Origin: an uncultured Prevotellaceae bacterium
Lineage (GTDB): Bacteria > Bacteroidota > Bacteroidia > Bacteroidales > Bacteroidaceae
NCBI GenBank assembly: GCA_900321965.1
Contig: ONYA01000002.1
Coordinates: 61,833-125,832, forward strand
DNA: 64,000 nucleotides
Reading direction: 5' to 3'
Shown: in pieces, positions 19,351 through 29,127 of the stretch
Numbering within the stretch: position 1 is the stretch's first letter
Layout of the letters: each line of letters begins with the position of its first letter
Made by a program: the position numbers and the translations under genes
The notes under the pieces: model-generated
The model's database searches: none
What the model saw: the letters and a program-made list of their open reading frames with translations, nothing else
What the model was told of the DNA's origin: nothing

Positions 19351-20376
19351 GTGATTGAACTGGAAAGACATATTGAAATCCTACTTTTGGAGAACGATTG
19401 CGTCATAGTGCCTGATTTAGGGGGCTTTATGGCGCATCACCGTGAGGCATGCTACGACGAGGAGGACCATCTCTTCCTGCCGCCACAGCGCACCTTGGGT
19501 TTCAATCCCCAGCTCAAACTCAACGACTCACTTTTAGCACAGTCCTATGTCGAGGCCTACGACATCAGCTACCCCGAGGCTATCCGACGTATCGAGGCCG
19601 AGGTGACCGAACTTTGGCAGCACCTACGTAATGAAGGGTTCTACGACCTGAACGACATCGGACGGCTGACCTTCAACGACGAGGGACACATAGCTTTCGA
19701 GCCCTGCGAGGCAGGCATCCTTACTCCAGAGCTCTACGGACTGAGCGCCTTAGAGGTTACTTACTTGCCAAATTATGTCCCTGCTACAAAAGCTAAAGTC
19801 GCTAATGACACCAAACAAGTGGACGTATCAGAGCCTTCTGACACGACTGATCGCAAAGAAGCGCTTACCATCCCCCTCGCATGGGTGCGCAATACCGTAG
19901 CCATAGCAGCAGCTATCTTAGCGTTCTTCGTCTTTACGACACCCGTCAGTAACGAGAGTCTGTCAGGAGTCAGTATGAGTCAGGTAAACCTGCCGCTGAT
20001 GATAAAAGACACAAATGCCAAGGCAGCGCCAGCAACATTTGACCGTCAGGCCATCCGCAAGACTATCACCCAAAAAGACACAACGATTGTTGACACCATA
20101 GCAACACCGGCAGCAAAGCCGGCAACTCCGGCACCGGCTTCCACGCCCTACTGCATTGTTTTAGCCAGTCAGGTATCGGAGCGCAATGCCAATGAGTTTG
20201 TCATTCAGCTGCAGGAAAAGGGTATTGATGCACGTATTTATGTACACAACAGCGTTAGGCGCGTCATCTGCGGCAACTATGAGACCGAGGCCGAAGCTTA
20301 TCAGGCGTTGCACGACATCCACCACGAGAAAGGCCTGGCCGAGGCTTGGGTTTACAAACTAAAGACAGAGTCATGA
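19351..20376 (+). CDS. HU-domain (CCDC81-like) and SPOR-domain membrane protein
   Basis: 341 residues from GTG 19351, a start supported by the conserved opening IELERHIEILLLENDCVIVPDLGGF-like fold. An N-terminal HU-like DNA-binding fold (about 1-130) is followed by an acidic linker, a transmembrane helix (about 178-195, VAIAAAILAFFVFTT), an Ala/Pro/Thr-rich stretch and a C-terminal SPOR domain (about 265-341) that would bind denuded peptidoglycan at the division site. The layout suggests a bridge between DNA, or another inner partner, and septal wall (inference). It overlaps the FHA gene by ATGA. Confidence 0.85.
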   Translation: MIELERHIEILLLENDCVIVPDLGGFMAHHREACYDEEDHLFLPPQRTLGFNPQLKLNDSLLAQSYVEAYDISYPEAIRRIEAEVTELWQHLRNEGFYDLNDIGRLTFNDEGHIAFEPCEAGILTPELYGLSALEVTYLPNYVPATKAKVANDTKQVDVSEPSDTTDRKEALTIPLAWVRNTVAIAAAILAFFVFTTPVSNESLSGVSMSQVNLPLMIKDTNAKAAPATFDRQAIRKTITQKDTTIVDTIATPAAKPATPAPASTPYCIVLASQVSERNANEFVIQLQEKGIDARIYVHNSVRRVICGNYETEAEAYQALHDIHHEKGLAEAWVYKLKTES

Positions 20377-20891
20377 AACGCGTCCGTTGTCCCAAGTGTG
20401 ACCATTACATCATCTTTGATGAGACGAAATACACAGAAGGCCAGTCGTTGGTCTTCCAATGTGAGGAATGTGGTAAGCAGTTCGGTATACGCATCGGCGT
20501 TTCCAAACTGAAGGCCACACAGAAGGAAGAAAATCCTGACGAGCAGGCTAACGAAGGAGGCTGCGGCTCGATTGTCGTTATCGAGAACGTATTCCATTTC
20601 AAACAGGTCATTCCCCTACAGATGGGCGACAATGTCATTGGCCGCTATCAGAAGGGCAACCCCATTAACACCGCATTTGAAACCGTTGATCCCAGCGTAG
20701 ACCTCAACCACTGCACCATCAACGTCAGCCGCAACAAGCGCGGAGAGTTGCGCTATACCCTCTCCGACAACAACAGCAATACCGGCACCTTCGTTGATAA
20801 CGTGGAGATAAAAGGAAAAGAGCGCCGCGTCATCGACGACGGCACTCTCTTTACCATTGGCGCTACGAGCATCATTCTGCGTACCGCTTAG
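20373..20891 (+). CDS. Zinc-ribbon and FHA domain protein
   Basis: 172 residues from ATG 20373, which overlaps the upstream stop as ATGA. A short zinc ribbon (CPKC at 5-8, CEEC near 33-36) precedes a forkhead-associated domain (about 75-170) with DNVIGRYQKGN, the DPSVDLNHCTINV core and SDNNSNTGTFVDN. FHA domains bind phosphothreonine, so it may read a Ser/Thr kinase signal; no such kinase lies in the window. Coupling to the HU-SPOR gene suggests a joint role in division or envelope signalling (inference). Its stop overlaps the stop of the convergent Wzz gene. Confidence 0.82.
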   Translation: MKRVRCPKCDHYIIFDETKYTEGQSLVFQCEECGKQFGIRIGVSKLKATQKEENPDEQANEGGCGSIVVIENVFHFKQVIPLQMGDNVIGRYQKGNPINTAFETVDPSVDLNHCTINVSRNKRGELRYTLSDNNSNTGTFVDNVEIKGKERRVIDDGTLFTIGATSIILRTA

Positions 20892-21985
20892 AGTCCTAAC
20901 AGCGGTTTCAGCAAATTATCTTTATAAAACACCCATACCGTCGTACCGAGGAAAGCTAAGAACAGGGCGACAAGCACTATCTGCTTCTTCTTCGGACCAG
21001 CCGGCGTGACTGGCACCGTAGCACTCTGCAGTGTTGTGAAGGCTGGCGTCTCTTCCTGAACCTTAGCTTTGGCAGCCTGCAGCTGTGCAGCAATAGCATT
21101 GTAGGTATTGAACTTCAGCTGCATCTCGTTCTCAAGATCAACCTGACGCGTACGAACGCTCTGCAGAATCAAGTCCTGGTTGGCATCGCTGAAGGTGGCA
21201 TACAACTGTCGTGCCCTGTCATACTCATGCTTGGCCTCGACATAGAGTTTCTGATTGTACTCCAAGTCCTTACGGGCCTTCGACGTACGGTATTCGGTGA
21301 TAAAGGTCTGCAAACGTTCCTGTACGGAATCTGCCATTGTGGCACATACCAGCGGATCTTGGTCTGTCACCTGGATGGTGATGACCAACGTCTTCTTGTC
21401 GACGTCGCACACCACACGATTGTTAATCATCTTCGACACCGCCGTCTGACGCTTCGTCAATCGGAAGGGATCAACGGGTTTCTGAACCTTTGCCATCGTA
21501 TCATTTCCTGCCAGCAAACTGCCGATGCCCTTCATCACGCTACCAATGGCAGAACTCCACCACGGACGCTTCTGCTCGTTCAGCAAGTAGTCATAATAGG
21601 TCATCTCCTGAGTGTCTTTATCGCGGCGCACCTTCACCGGGAACAGACTGGTCTTGAAGTCAACGGAATTCATGAGGTCGGGATATAATGTCGGGAAAAG
21701 GGCCTCGCTGCCATTACGTCCTGAGCCAAGACTCAAGCCAAAGCTCGATGCCAATGCACTCAGCGACGAGCGACTGGTGCTGGTCGACAACTCTGGTGCC
21801 AGCATGACTTTGCAAGTATAGCTCCTCGGCAGGCTAAAGGCATAGATGCAAGCCAGCACAAAGGCGACGCCACAAACCTTGAGGTAAAGCTTCTTGCGGC
21901 GCTTTACCGACTGCCACATAGCAACGAAGTCAATGCTGCTCTCCTTGCTCTCGGCGTCTACTGTTTTCTTCTCAATATCTTCCAT
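20888..21985 (-). CDS. Polysaccharide chain-length determinant (Wzz-type) inner-membrane protein
   Basis: 365 residues. Two membrane helices frame the protein: LYLKVCGVAFVLACIYAFSL near the N terminus and IVLVALFLAFLGTTVWVFY near the C terminus. Between them are a Wzz domain and a long helical, probably coiled-coil region (about 190-300). This is a polysaccharide co-polymerase without a fused tyrosine kinase. ATG 21985 has GGAGAG 6 nt upstream; ATG 22003 (MIGETTM) overlaps the stop of the SLBB gene as ATGA and is the alternative. It is the last gene of the CapD-SLBB-Wzz set. Confidence 0.87.
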   Translation of the reverse strand: MEDIEKKTVDAESKESSIDFVAMWQSVKRRKKLYLKVCGVAFVLACIYAFSLPRSYTCKVMLAPELSTSTSRSSLSALASSFGLSLGSGRNGSEALFPTLYPDLMNSVDFKTSLFPVKVRRDKDTQEMTYYDYLLNEQKRPWWSSAIGSVMKGIGSLLAGNDTMAKVQKPVDPFRLTKRQTAVSKMINNRVVCDVDKKTLVITIQVTDQDPLVCATMADSVQERLQTFITEYRTSKARKDLEYNQKLYVEAKHEYDRARQLYATFSDANQDLILQSVRTRQVDLENEMQLKFNTYNAIAAQLQAAKAKVQEETPAFTTLQSATVPVTPAGPKKKQIVLVALFLAFLGTTVWVFYKDNLLKPLLGL

Positions 21986-21999
21986 CGTCGTCTCTCCTA

Positions 22000-24471
22000 T
22001 CATTTCGTCAGCACATAGTAAATCATGGCTATTGAAGTCATTACACCCGCTATGCCAGAGCCGATGCTCACCCACTGGGCGGCTGTCACATTTTCCTTCT
22101 TGGGTTTCGACGGCACCACAATCTCGCAGCCTGGGGATATCTCGGTAGAGCGCTTGGCCATAGCCATCGTGCCATTGGGATATACCACGTAGGTCTTCGA
22201 TTTCTTGGCACGCTGACCAAAGCCGCCGGCCTGTTTCACATACCACTTATAACTCTTGCCACCGGTATAAGCCACCGTGTTAGCATACATCACGTCACCA
22301 CTGATTTTCACCGTTCCTTCAAACTCAGGAACGATGAGCTGGTCACCCTCACGGAGCACCAGGTCGGCATCACCACCGGGACGTCTCAAAGCCTCGTCCA
22401 AACGGATACCTACCGTATAGACACTGTCAACGGCCAGCTTCTCAAGCGATACAGAGTCACGGGCTCCCTGTCCCTGACGGGCTGTCAGCATAGCCATATT
22501 GCGACGGGCAATCTCCATATCGTTCATGCGACGCACCAAACGGGCACCTTCTACATAGGCGTCCTTGGTGACGCCACCAGCCATCTTCACCAAGTCACTC
22601 AGACGCTGATTCTTCTTCGACATCGTATAGCTGCCGCCGAAAGTCACCTCACCACTGACTGTCACCTGTCGCGGCGTGTGGAAACCCGGACTGCGGCGCA
22701 CCTGCACCACGTCGTAAGGCTCCAACAGGAACCCGGGTGTGCCGTCAATGACAAAACCATCCTTCAGCGCGAAGCTGAATGTCTGTGCAATCTCTGAAGT
22801 GGCTTCTGTAGCCTTCGGGTCTCTCAGTCGTCGCGAGATGTCGACCTTGGCCACCGAGGCGGCATCCGTCAGTCCACCAGCCTGCATCACCAGGTCTTCC
22901 ACCGTCATATCGGCGGCCCACTGGTATTCACCTGGTGCAAGGACTTCACCGTCGATGGTCACCGTCCGACTGGCTATCAGCTCAGCCTGCGTCGGGATGA
23001 AGAGTTCATCTTCGCTCTCAAGGGGAATATCAGCTACAGCACCACTCAGGATGCCTGCCACATCAACGCTAATCACCTTGTACGAACGGTCGGCACGCAG
23101 ACGGCGCAGCACACCGTGAGCACCAAAGGCATCCTCGGTCAGTCCGTCGGCAGCTTCTATCAGCCCGCGGACTGTCGTCACGCCACCGTCACCAATATGA
23201 TACTGACCAGGACGGAAGACGGCACCGCTGACCTCAGCCACCGACTCGAAGCGGTTCAGCATACTGCCCACCTCGACAGCATCACCGTCCTCCACACGGA
23301 AGGTGGCTTGCTCAAACTCGTCGATATTATAGACACCATAGCGCTCACCGCTATGACGTGTCAGTCTGACACTCTTGCGATAGGCATCGCCAGTCATACC
23401 GCCGGCAAAGCCAATCAGCGTCTTCACGCTCTCTGTACGACGCATCTCGTAGAACATCGGACGCTTCACATTGCCTGTCACACCGACAAGACAATCGTAG
23501 GCACCCACCTGAACAACATCGCCTTCTTTCAGACGGACATTGCCGGCAAGGCGTCCATGAAGGATATACTCGTAGACATCGACAACCGTAACCTGACGAC
23601 CGTTTCGGAAAACCTTGATGTTACGCAGGGTACCAAGTTCATTAATACCACCAGCCATATACAAAGCATGGAACACGGAGGCGAAGGCACTCAAATGATA
23701 CGTGCCAGGCACCTTTACCTCACCCATGACGCTGACCAGAATGGTACGTGTCTGCCCGACACTGACCTTCACGTCGGAACTGCTATAGCGGGCACCCAAG
23801 CCGCTGCGCACCTTGTTCTGTGCCGCAGCCACCGTCAGTCCTCCCACCTGTACAGGACCATAGCCGGGAACTGTGACAGCACCCTCGGGCGATACCGTCA
23901 GTTCATACGACTTCTGGGAAGCGCCATAGATATCTATCACCAGCTGGTCGCCGGGACCAAGTACATAGTCCTGCGGTGTGGCGATGTTCATATTGGGTTC
24001 GAACGATAACAGCCTGTTATTGAAGATGTCGCGGCCGAAGACCTTCATTCCCCGAAGTTCACGGCTCGTGTCGTCGCGCTGGTCACGGACGTTCTGACGG
24101 ATCTCTTCATAACGGGCATCGGCCTCTGCCGTCTGGCTGGCCTGACTGCCGTCACGACCCGATGTCAAGTCCTGAGCTGTCTCGCTGTTGCTGGAGCGCA
24201 TACGGGCTCCTACCTCCTCAACGGCAGCGTCAGCACTATTGGAGAGTCCCCGGCTGCGCAGTTGTTTCTCGTATTGTGCGCGCACCCGACGAATCTGGTC
24301 AATCTTCACACCACGCTGCACCAGCTTCGTCACAATCTGCGACTGCGACGTGCCTGCTTTCATTTCCTGCTGGATGAAGTCCATCACCTGACTGTCACTC
24401 ATCGACTGTGCCAAGGCGGCACCACCCGACAGCAGCAACGCGGCTGCCAACATCAGTAGTTTCTTTCTCAT
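22000..24471 (-). CDS. Outer-membrane polysaccharide export protein with multiple SLBB domains (Wza-like)
   Basis: 823 residues with a signal peptide (MRKKLLMLAAALLLSGGAALAQ). After a helical N-terminal part comes the polysaccharide export (Poly_export) domain with DYVLGPGDQLVIDIYG, then several SLBB repeats (VSVMGEVKVPGTY, GVTGNVKRPMFY, VSGAVFRPGQY, IDGEVLAPGEY, VSGEVTFGGSY), then a C-terminal membrane helix (IGSGIAGVMTSIAMIYYV). It is far longer than E. coli Wza (379 residues), as is common for Bacteroidetes multi-SLBB exporters. It should form the outer-membrane channel with the Wzz partner encoded just downstream. ATG 24471 overlaps the upstream stop. Confidence 0.92.
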   Translation of the reverse strand: MRKKLLMLAAALLLSGGAALAQSMSDSQVMDFIQQEMKAGTSQSQIVTKLVQRGVKIDQIRRVRAQYEKQLRSRGLSNSADAAVEEVGARMRSSNSETAQDLTSGRDGSQASQTAEADARYEEIRQNVRDQRDDTSRELRGMKVFGRDIFNNRLLSFEPNMNIATPQDYVLGPGDQLVIDIYGASQKSYELTVSPEGAVTVPGYGPVQVGGLTVAAAQNKVRSGLGARYSSSDVKVSVGQTRTILVSVMGEVKVPGTYHLSAFASVFHALYMAGGINELGTLRNIKVFRNGRQVTVVDVYEYILHGRLAGNVRLKEGDVVQVGAYDCLVGVTGNVKRPMFYEMRRTESVKTLIGFAGGMTGDAYRKSVRLTRHSGERYGVYNIDEFEQATFRVEDGDAVEVGSMLNRFESVAEVSGAVFRPGQYHIGDGGVTTVRGLIEAADGLTEDAFGAHGVLRRLRADRSYKVISVDVAGILSGAVADIPLESEDELFIPTQAELIASRTVTIDGEVLAPGEYQWAADMTVEDLVMQAGGLTDAASVAKVDISRRLRDPKATEATSEIAQTFSFALKDGFVIDGTPGFLLEPYDVVQVRRSPGFHTPRQVTVSGEVTFGGSYTMSKKNQRLSDLVKMAGGVTKDAYVEGARLVRRMNDMEIARRNMAMLTARQGQGARDSVSLEKLAVDSVYTVGIRLDEALRRPGGDADLVLREGDQLIVPEFEGTVKISGDVMYANTVAYTGGKSYKWYVKQAGGFGQRAKKSKTYVVYPNGTMAMAKRSTEISPGCEIVVPSKPKKENVTAAQWVSIGSGIAGVMTSIAMIYYVLTK

Positions 24472-26447
24472 GCCTTATCTTTTTCTTTTTGATTATCAAG
24501 TTTTTCGTAGACGGAGTTGTTCGACTTGTATTCCGGCACAATCTCCTTCATTTTCTTAACTGTAGCCATATTGTCATAGCGTGACGCTATCTCCACCAGT
24601 TCCGTAATCCATTGGTTCACCTCGTCGTAATCATAAGGCCGCACCTCGGCAATACGAATCTTGTCGTGGAACGAGGGTTTCGTGCCTTCCTCAACATTCA
24701 GCACTTCCTCATAGAGCTTCTCACCAGGACGCAGGCCCGTGTATTTAATTTCCACGCCAGAAGCTCCTGACAGCTGAATCATACGCTGAGCCAGGTCAGC
24801 AATTTTCACGGGCTTGCCCATGTCGAAGACGAATATCTCGCCGCCATTACCTTTCGTACCAGCCTCCAACACCAGTTTGACGGCTTCCGGAATAAGCATG
24901 AAGTAGCGCACGATGCGTGGATCAGTCACCGTCACCGGACCGCCACGACGTATCTGCTCGCGGAACAGGGGAATGACGGAGCCATTGGAGCCTAACACGT
25001 TGCCGAAACGAGTCGTCACAAACTGCGTCGGCTCTTCACCAACCGTCTGACCATCGCGGCGCTGCTTGATCTGCTGCCACTTCAGCTCAGCATCCAACGA
25101 CTGGACATAGATCTCGCAGATGCGCTTTGAACAGCCCATGACGTTCGTCGGATTAACAGCCTTGTCGGTCGACACCATCACAAACTTCCTGACGCCGTAC
25201 TTCACGCTCAGGTCGGCTATCACCTTCGTGCCATAGATATTATTCTGGACGGCTTCCGAAGGGTTGTCCTCCATCATCGGCACATGCTTATAGGCAGCCG
25301 CGTGGAAGACATATTCCGGACGGAACTCCGCAAAGAGCTGTTCCATACGGTCGGCCTTGCAGATGCTGGTCACCACCGTCTCAGCCTTCACATCGGGATA
25401 GTCGCGAGCCATCATCACACGAATGTCGTGCTCGGGCGTCTCAGCCTGGTCTACCAACAGCATGTTCGAGGGTTTGCAAGAGGCTATCTGGCGCACCAAC
25501 TCAGAACCTATAGAGCCGGCACTGCCAGTAATCAGCACCCGATGGCCGCTGAGCAACTTCCATACCGACCTCATGTCGACGTGAATCTGTTCACGGGGCA
25601 GCAAGTCTTCTACGCTAACCTCACGCAGGCTGTATTCATCATCATCTGCCTCACGGTTAGGGTCATCCACCTCACGGGCATGATGTGCCATATAAATCTT
25701 AACACCTGCCGACAGTAACATATCCTGCAGATAGGCATTATTACGGAATGACTCAACCAACGTTCCCGGTATCAGCACGGCCTGAATATGGATTTTTCGG
25801 ATAACGGTATCCAAATGGTCGTCAATGTTATACACCCGCTCACCCAACAGACGCACATGTTCTGACACCTTCTCGGGCGAAATGAATCCTTTGATAAAAT
25901 AGGGCCTTGTCTGCAGCGAACGGACATTCTTGGCAAGACCGATACCTCCCTCCTTGATACCATATATCAAGGTTCGTAAGGTTTGATTGTTGGTGGTCAG
26001 AACGTCGTAGAGCGTCTTTACCAGCAAACGGCTACTCCATATCAAGGCAGTACCGATAATATACATCAGCACGATATGACGGAAGTATAAGTGATAGAAC
26101 ACCTCCGTAGGGAACGTCAGGATATAGAAATGCCAGGCATAGGCCACAATCAACGATACCGCACCGGCATAGGCGATATTGGCCAGGTCAATGAACGACG
26201 AATAGCGCGCAATACCGGAGTAGGTATGGAACATACGAGCACCGACGAGCGTGGGCAGGACATACATACACAGCGTCCTGAATAATTTGATGACGTCGAC
26301 AGCTATATCACGGTTATAAATAAAAATCCAGTATGTGAATATGCCGGCGAAAAGCATCATCAGCATATCGAGCAATAGGATACACCAATACGGCAAGGCA
26401 TTCCGGCTGAAATACCACTGCAATAACTGGTTAAATCTTCTTTTCAT
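24468..26447 (-). CDS. CapD/FlaA1-type nucleoside-diphosphate-sugar 4,6-dehydratase, membrane-bound
   Basis: 659 residues: four or five membrane helices (about 1-140), a CoA-binding-like domain (about 145-290) and a NAD(P)-binding SDR domain (about 300-600). The SDR domain has ITGSAGSIGSELV, HAAAYKHVPMME, STDKAVNPTNVMGCSKR and the GLRPGEKLYEE end motif. The family converts UDP-GlcNAc to 4-keto-6-deoxy sugars for capsule or glycan synthesis; the exact product is unknown. Its ATG follows a TAAATTTG promoter box, and its last 4 bp overlap the SLBB gene, so it heads the export operon. Confidence 0.93.
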   Translation of the reverse strand: MKRRFNQLLQWYFSRNALPYWCILLLDMLMMLFAGIFTYWIFIYNRDIAVDVIKLFRTLCMYVLPTLVGARMFHTYSGIARYSSFIDLANIAYAGAVSLIVAYAWHFYILTFPTEVFYHLYFRHIVLMYIIGTALIWSSRLLVKTLYDVLTTNNQTLRTLIYGIKEGGIGLAKNVRSLQTRPYFIKGFISPEKVSEHVRLLGERVYNIDDHLDTVIRKIHIQAVLIPGTLVESFRNNAYLQDMLLSAGVKIYMAHHAREVDDPNREADDDEYSLREVSVEDLLPREQIHVDMRSVWKLLSGHRVLITGSAGSIGSELVRQIASCKPSNMLLVDQAETPEHDIRVMMARDYPDVKAETVVTSICKADRMEQLFAEFRPEYVFHAAAYKHVPMMEDNPSEAVQNNIYGTKVIADLSVKYGVRKFVMVSTDKAVNPTNVMGCSKRICEIYVQSLDAELKWQQIKQRRDGQTVGEEPTQFVTTRFGNVLGSNGSVIPLFREQIRRGGPVTVTDPRIVRYFMLIPEAVKLVLEAGTKGNGGEIFVFDMGKPVKIADLAQRMIQLSGASGVEIKYTGLRPGEKLYEEVLNVEEGTKPSFHDKIRIAEVRPYDYDEVNQWITELVEIASRYDNMATVKKMKEIVPEYKSNNSVYEKLDNQKEKDKA

Positions 26448-26478
26448 ACCTATTTCTTAGTCTTCGTATAAAACGCTG

Positions 26479-26486
26479 CAAATTTA
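26479..26486 (-). promoter_or_regulatory. -7 promoter box of the CapD-SLBB-Wzz operon
   Basis: TAAATTTG on the minus strand fits TAnnTTTG, with TTTG at 26509-26512 as a -33 candidate (22-nt gap). It lies about 30 bp before the CapD-like start. Confidence 0.65.
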
Positions 26487-26547
26487 CGTAAAAAAGAACG
26501 GAACACGCCAAAGCTATTACTAATAAACGTTAAACGCCCCTATTCTC

Positions 26548-26994
26548 CTAATATTTACGAAAAGTCAGCCTCACATCGGCAGACTCTAATCGCATCACGT
26601 CACTATCCAACTCAAGCACCTTGAAGTACTCCTCCAAACGGTAGATGCCGTAGACATGTATGTCGGCAGGATCCTGCACGGGCTTGTCGCCCCAGTCGCT
26701 GTCGCCACGACCCGAGAAGCAGATCTCGCGCAGCACTAAACTGCTGCCTGTATGTTCAAACTTTGCATAGACAATACGTGCTCCCGAAGCCCGCAACTCC
26801 AACAACGCTCCCTGAATGCCCCAGGTCACCTGCCGGTCACGGGCATCGTAAACCTCACCAGTCGTCAGGTTCTCAACCGTTGTCATCTGCCACAGCCCGT
26901 CTAAGTCGCCATTGTCCGACCGATAGATATCACAACTTGTCAGGAGTAACGACACGAAGGTCAAACAAAACAATATGTATTTACGCCTCATCAC
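26548..26994 (-). CDS. Small lipoprotein, lipocalin-like
   Basis: 148 residues with a lipoprotein signal peptide ending in the lipobox LTSC (Cys at about 20), so it should be a membrane-anchored lipoprotein. The mature part opens GDLDGLWQM and is predicted beta-rich with no catalytic motif, like the lipocalin-type DUF families of Bacteroidetes. The function is unknown to me. It lies 17 bp downstream of the Wzi gene on the same strand and before the export operon, so a link with surface polysaccharide is possible but only positional. The start may be either Met of the initial Met-Met pair. Confidence 0.7.
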   Translation of the reverse strand: MMRRKYILFCLTFVSLLLTSCDIYRSDNGDLDGLWQMTTVENLTTGEVYDARDRQVTWGIQGALLELRASGARIVYAKFEHTGSSLVLREICFSGRGDSDWGDKPVQDPADIHVYGIYRLEEYFKVLELDSDVMRLESADVRLTFRKY

Positions 26995-27011
26995 TTTACC
27001 ATTCTTTGATT

Positions 27012-28553
27012 CTACTTTTTCAGCAGGCCGCTTTTCACGATAGTCAGCTGCACACCCTGATTGTTGCCGTAAATGCCGCCACGGTCAAAAGCGAAGGCAC
27101 CCTTGACGCTCCAGCCCGCTAATGGCGATGTCGCAGCAAAGCGGTAGCAGGCCTCAGCCAGCAGACTCACGTTCTCCTCCGGGTCGCGGAACAGCTCATT
27201 GTAAGTGCCCCACCCGCGCTGCCATGTTGCCAGCACACGATAATGCAGTCCTTTCATCACGTCGCCTGACAGGCCACCATGCCAAGCTATGAAGCGGTTG
27301 TTCAACACCCTGACAGCACCATTCTCGTTATAAAGCGGTGAGCGGTACAGCGGATTGCCGATAACCATTCCCCAATGCTGCCACCCTGTCTGATAACCAT
27401 GATTGTAGAAGTTGTCGCGACCGGAAATATGAATAGGATTTCCCTTGGCATGATCGTGATAGATGGGACCTCCCTGATATTTAGTATATAGGTATTCCAC
27501 AACGATGGTGTGCAACCAGGGATTCTCCTTCAATTGCAGCTCAGCGCCCAGCATCCAGTCCTTGAAGTCATACATGATATAGCGATGCGTGGTCTTGCTG
27601 TTCCATTCCTCGCCCTCGCCATAGCCGTCGTAATCCAGATGCAACATCGACGAATGGTCTTCAAAGAAGTGGTCGGCATAGACACCCAGGTTCCACTTCG
27701 GATAGTCGAAGTTCAGACGGGCCACCCAGCTGCCTAAGTTGTCGCCCTCGGTATTCAGGTAAGGGTCTCCGTCGTTCACATCCGAGCCGCCGGGCACCAA
27801 GGCGTGCCAGAACGACTTGAAGTTACAGGCTGAGACTGTTCCCGGGTCGTTCTCTGACGAACGACTGGTGCCGCCAAACTTACAGGACATCTCCAAGCCC
27901 AATTCCAGCGTGATATTCTTCGGTCCTATACGCAGATAGCCAGCCTTGCCGTGGTAGATGTCACCCTCCACATAGCGGCTTTTCATCTCGGTAAAGTCTT
28001 TCTGCCACTGACCGTCAGTGGGTTTGCCATAAGCCAGATGACCTTTAATGGCCAACCACTTTCGCGTATAGGGAATCGTCCAGTAGTCGGGCAGCGCAAG
28101 CCTTACCTGCGGTATCGGACGGGCATTGATGCCAAAAGTCTGCGCACCGCTGCTCAGCTCTCCGTTTTTCAGCTCCATAGGCTGCTCCTTGCTGCCAATG
28201 GTCAGCACCCCTTTCAGCCAGCGGGCTTCCACAAATGCCTGATGGACAACCACCGTACTCGTCATGCCATAGCCCCCGGCAACGTCGACGCCGTAGCCCA
28301 CACCCCACCGGCGGCCGTTATCGGCCGTCAACGGGCGCTCCAAAGCTCCGCGCACGTAGCCGTAGTCACAATCCACGGAACTCAATCCATACCGATTGCT
28401 GTTCAGCCATAACGGACTGTGCTCACCGCCGCTTGCCGTCACTTGCACTTCACCTCGGTACGCAAGGCTATCTGCCAGGCGCCCTACCTCAACAGCCATG
28501 TTTGACAGACAACAACAGCAAGACAGCCAGCACGTTATCAGTATTCTTCCCAT
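27012..28553 (-). CDS. Capsule assembly Wzi family outer-membrane protein
   Basis: 513 residues from ATG 28553, one base after the ilvN stop; the frame also extends upstream to 28574 inside ilvN. A signal peptide with an unusual run of four cysteines (LSCCCCLSN) is followed by a beta-barrel-like protein rich in Trp, Tyr and Gly with alternating strands. In E. coli Wzi is an outer-membrane lectin-like barrel anchoring group 1 capsule. Closeness to SLBB, Wzz and CapD genes supports a capsule role. The near-overlap with ilvN probably reflects shared transcription, not function. Confidence 0.82.
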   Translation of the reverse strand: MGRILITCWLSCCCCLSNMAVEVGRLADSLAYRGEVQVTASGGEHSPLWLNSNRYGLSSVDCDYGYVRGALERPLTADNGRRWGVGYGVDVAGGYGMTSTVVVHQAFVEARWLKGVLTIGSKEQPMELKNGELSSGAQTFGINARPIPQVRLALPDYWTIPYTRKWLAIKGHLAYGKPTDGQWQKDFTEMKSRYVEGDIYHGKAGYLRIGPKNITLELGLEMSCKFGGTSRSSENDPGTVSACNFKSFWHALVPGGSDVNDGDPYLNTEGDNLGSWVARLNFDYPKWNLGVYADHFFEDHSSMLHLDYDGYGEGEEWNSKTTHRYIMYDFKDWMLGAELQLKENPWLHTIVVEYLYTKYQGGPIYHDHAKGNPIHISGRDNFYNHGYQTGWQHWGMVIGNPLYRSPLYNENGAVRVLNNRFIAWHGGLSGDVMKGLHYRVLATWQRGWGTYNELFRDPEENVSLLAEACYRFAATSPLAGWSVKGAFAFDRGGIYGNNQGVQLTIVKSGLLKK

Positions 28554-28554
28554 A

Positions 28555-29103
28555 TTATTTCCCACTTCGTTCACGTTCCTCTAAGAACGCACTTACCTGC
28601 TCCTGCATACCACGTGTGACGGCAATGCGTCCGCTCCTGGTATACTGGAGCACGCAGTCATACGCATCAAGGGCCCGATAAAGATCTACTATCTGCTCCG
28701 TCACGCCATACATCATGACAATGACGTACGTGGGGTTCACCTCGATGATGCTGGCACCGAAGCGCCTGATGGTGCGCGAGATCTCGGCATTCGCCATCAC
28801 CTTCTCCGTCGACAGCTTATACAGTCCCGTCTCGCGGATAAACAGCTGGTCGTCGGTGAAGTAGTTGGCCTTCACCACGTCTATCTTCTTCTCTATCTGG
28901 CGCGTAATCTTGTTTATCTGGTCCTCGTCGCTCCAGGCGGTGATCGTGTACTTATGCACACCGGGAATACTGGAGGCCGACACGTTCAGGCTCTCGATGT
29001 TCACCTGCCGCCGAGTAAACACGGCAGTAATCTGGTTCAGTATACCGGCCACGTTCTCAGAGTAGACCAATAAAGTATAGAGCTTTTCTTTGCTATTATT
29101 CAT
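28555..29103 (-). CDS. ilvN: Acetolactate synthase, small (regulatory) subunit
   Basis: 182 residues. An N-terminal ACT domain (YTLLVYSENVAGILNQITAVFTRR) and a C-terminal regulatory domain match IlvN/IlvH, which activate the large subunit and give valine feedback control. It lies 76 bp downstream of ilvB, the gap holding a REP-like hairpin. It is slightly longer than E. coli IlvH. Confidence 0.92.
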   Translation of the reverse strand: MNNSKEKLYTLLVYSENVAGILNQITAVFTRRQVNIESLNVSASSIPGVHKYTITAWSDEDQINKITRQIEKKIDVVKANYFTDDQLFIRETGLYKLSTEKVMANAEISRTIRRFGASIIEVNPTYVIVMMYGVTEQIVDLYRALDAYDCVLQYTRSGRIAVTRGMQEQVSAFLEERERSGK

Positions 29104-29127
29104 ATTAATTTCATTATTATAGTAATT

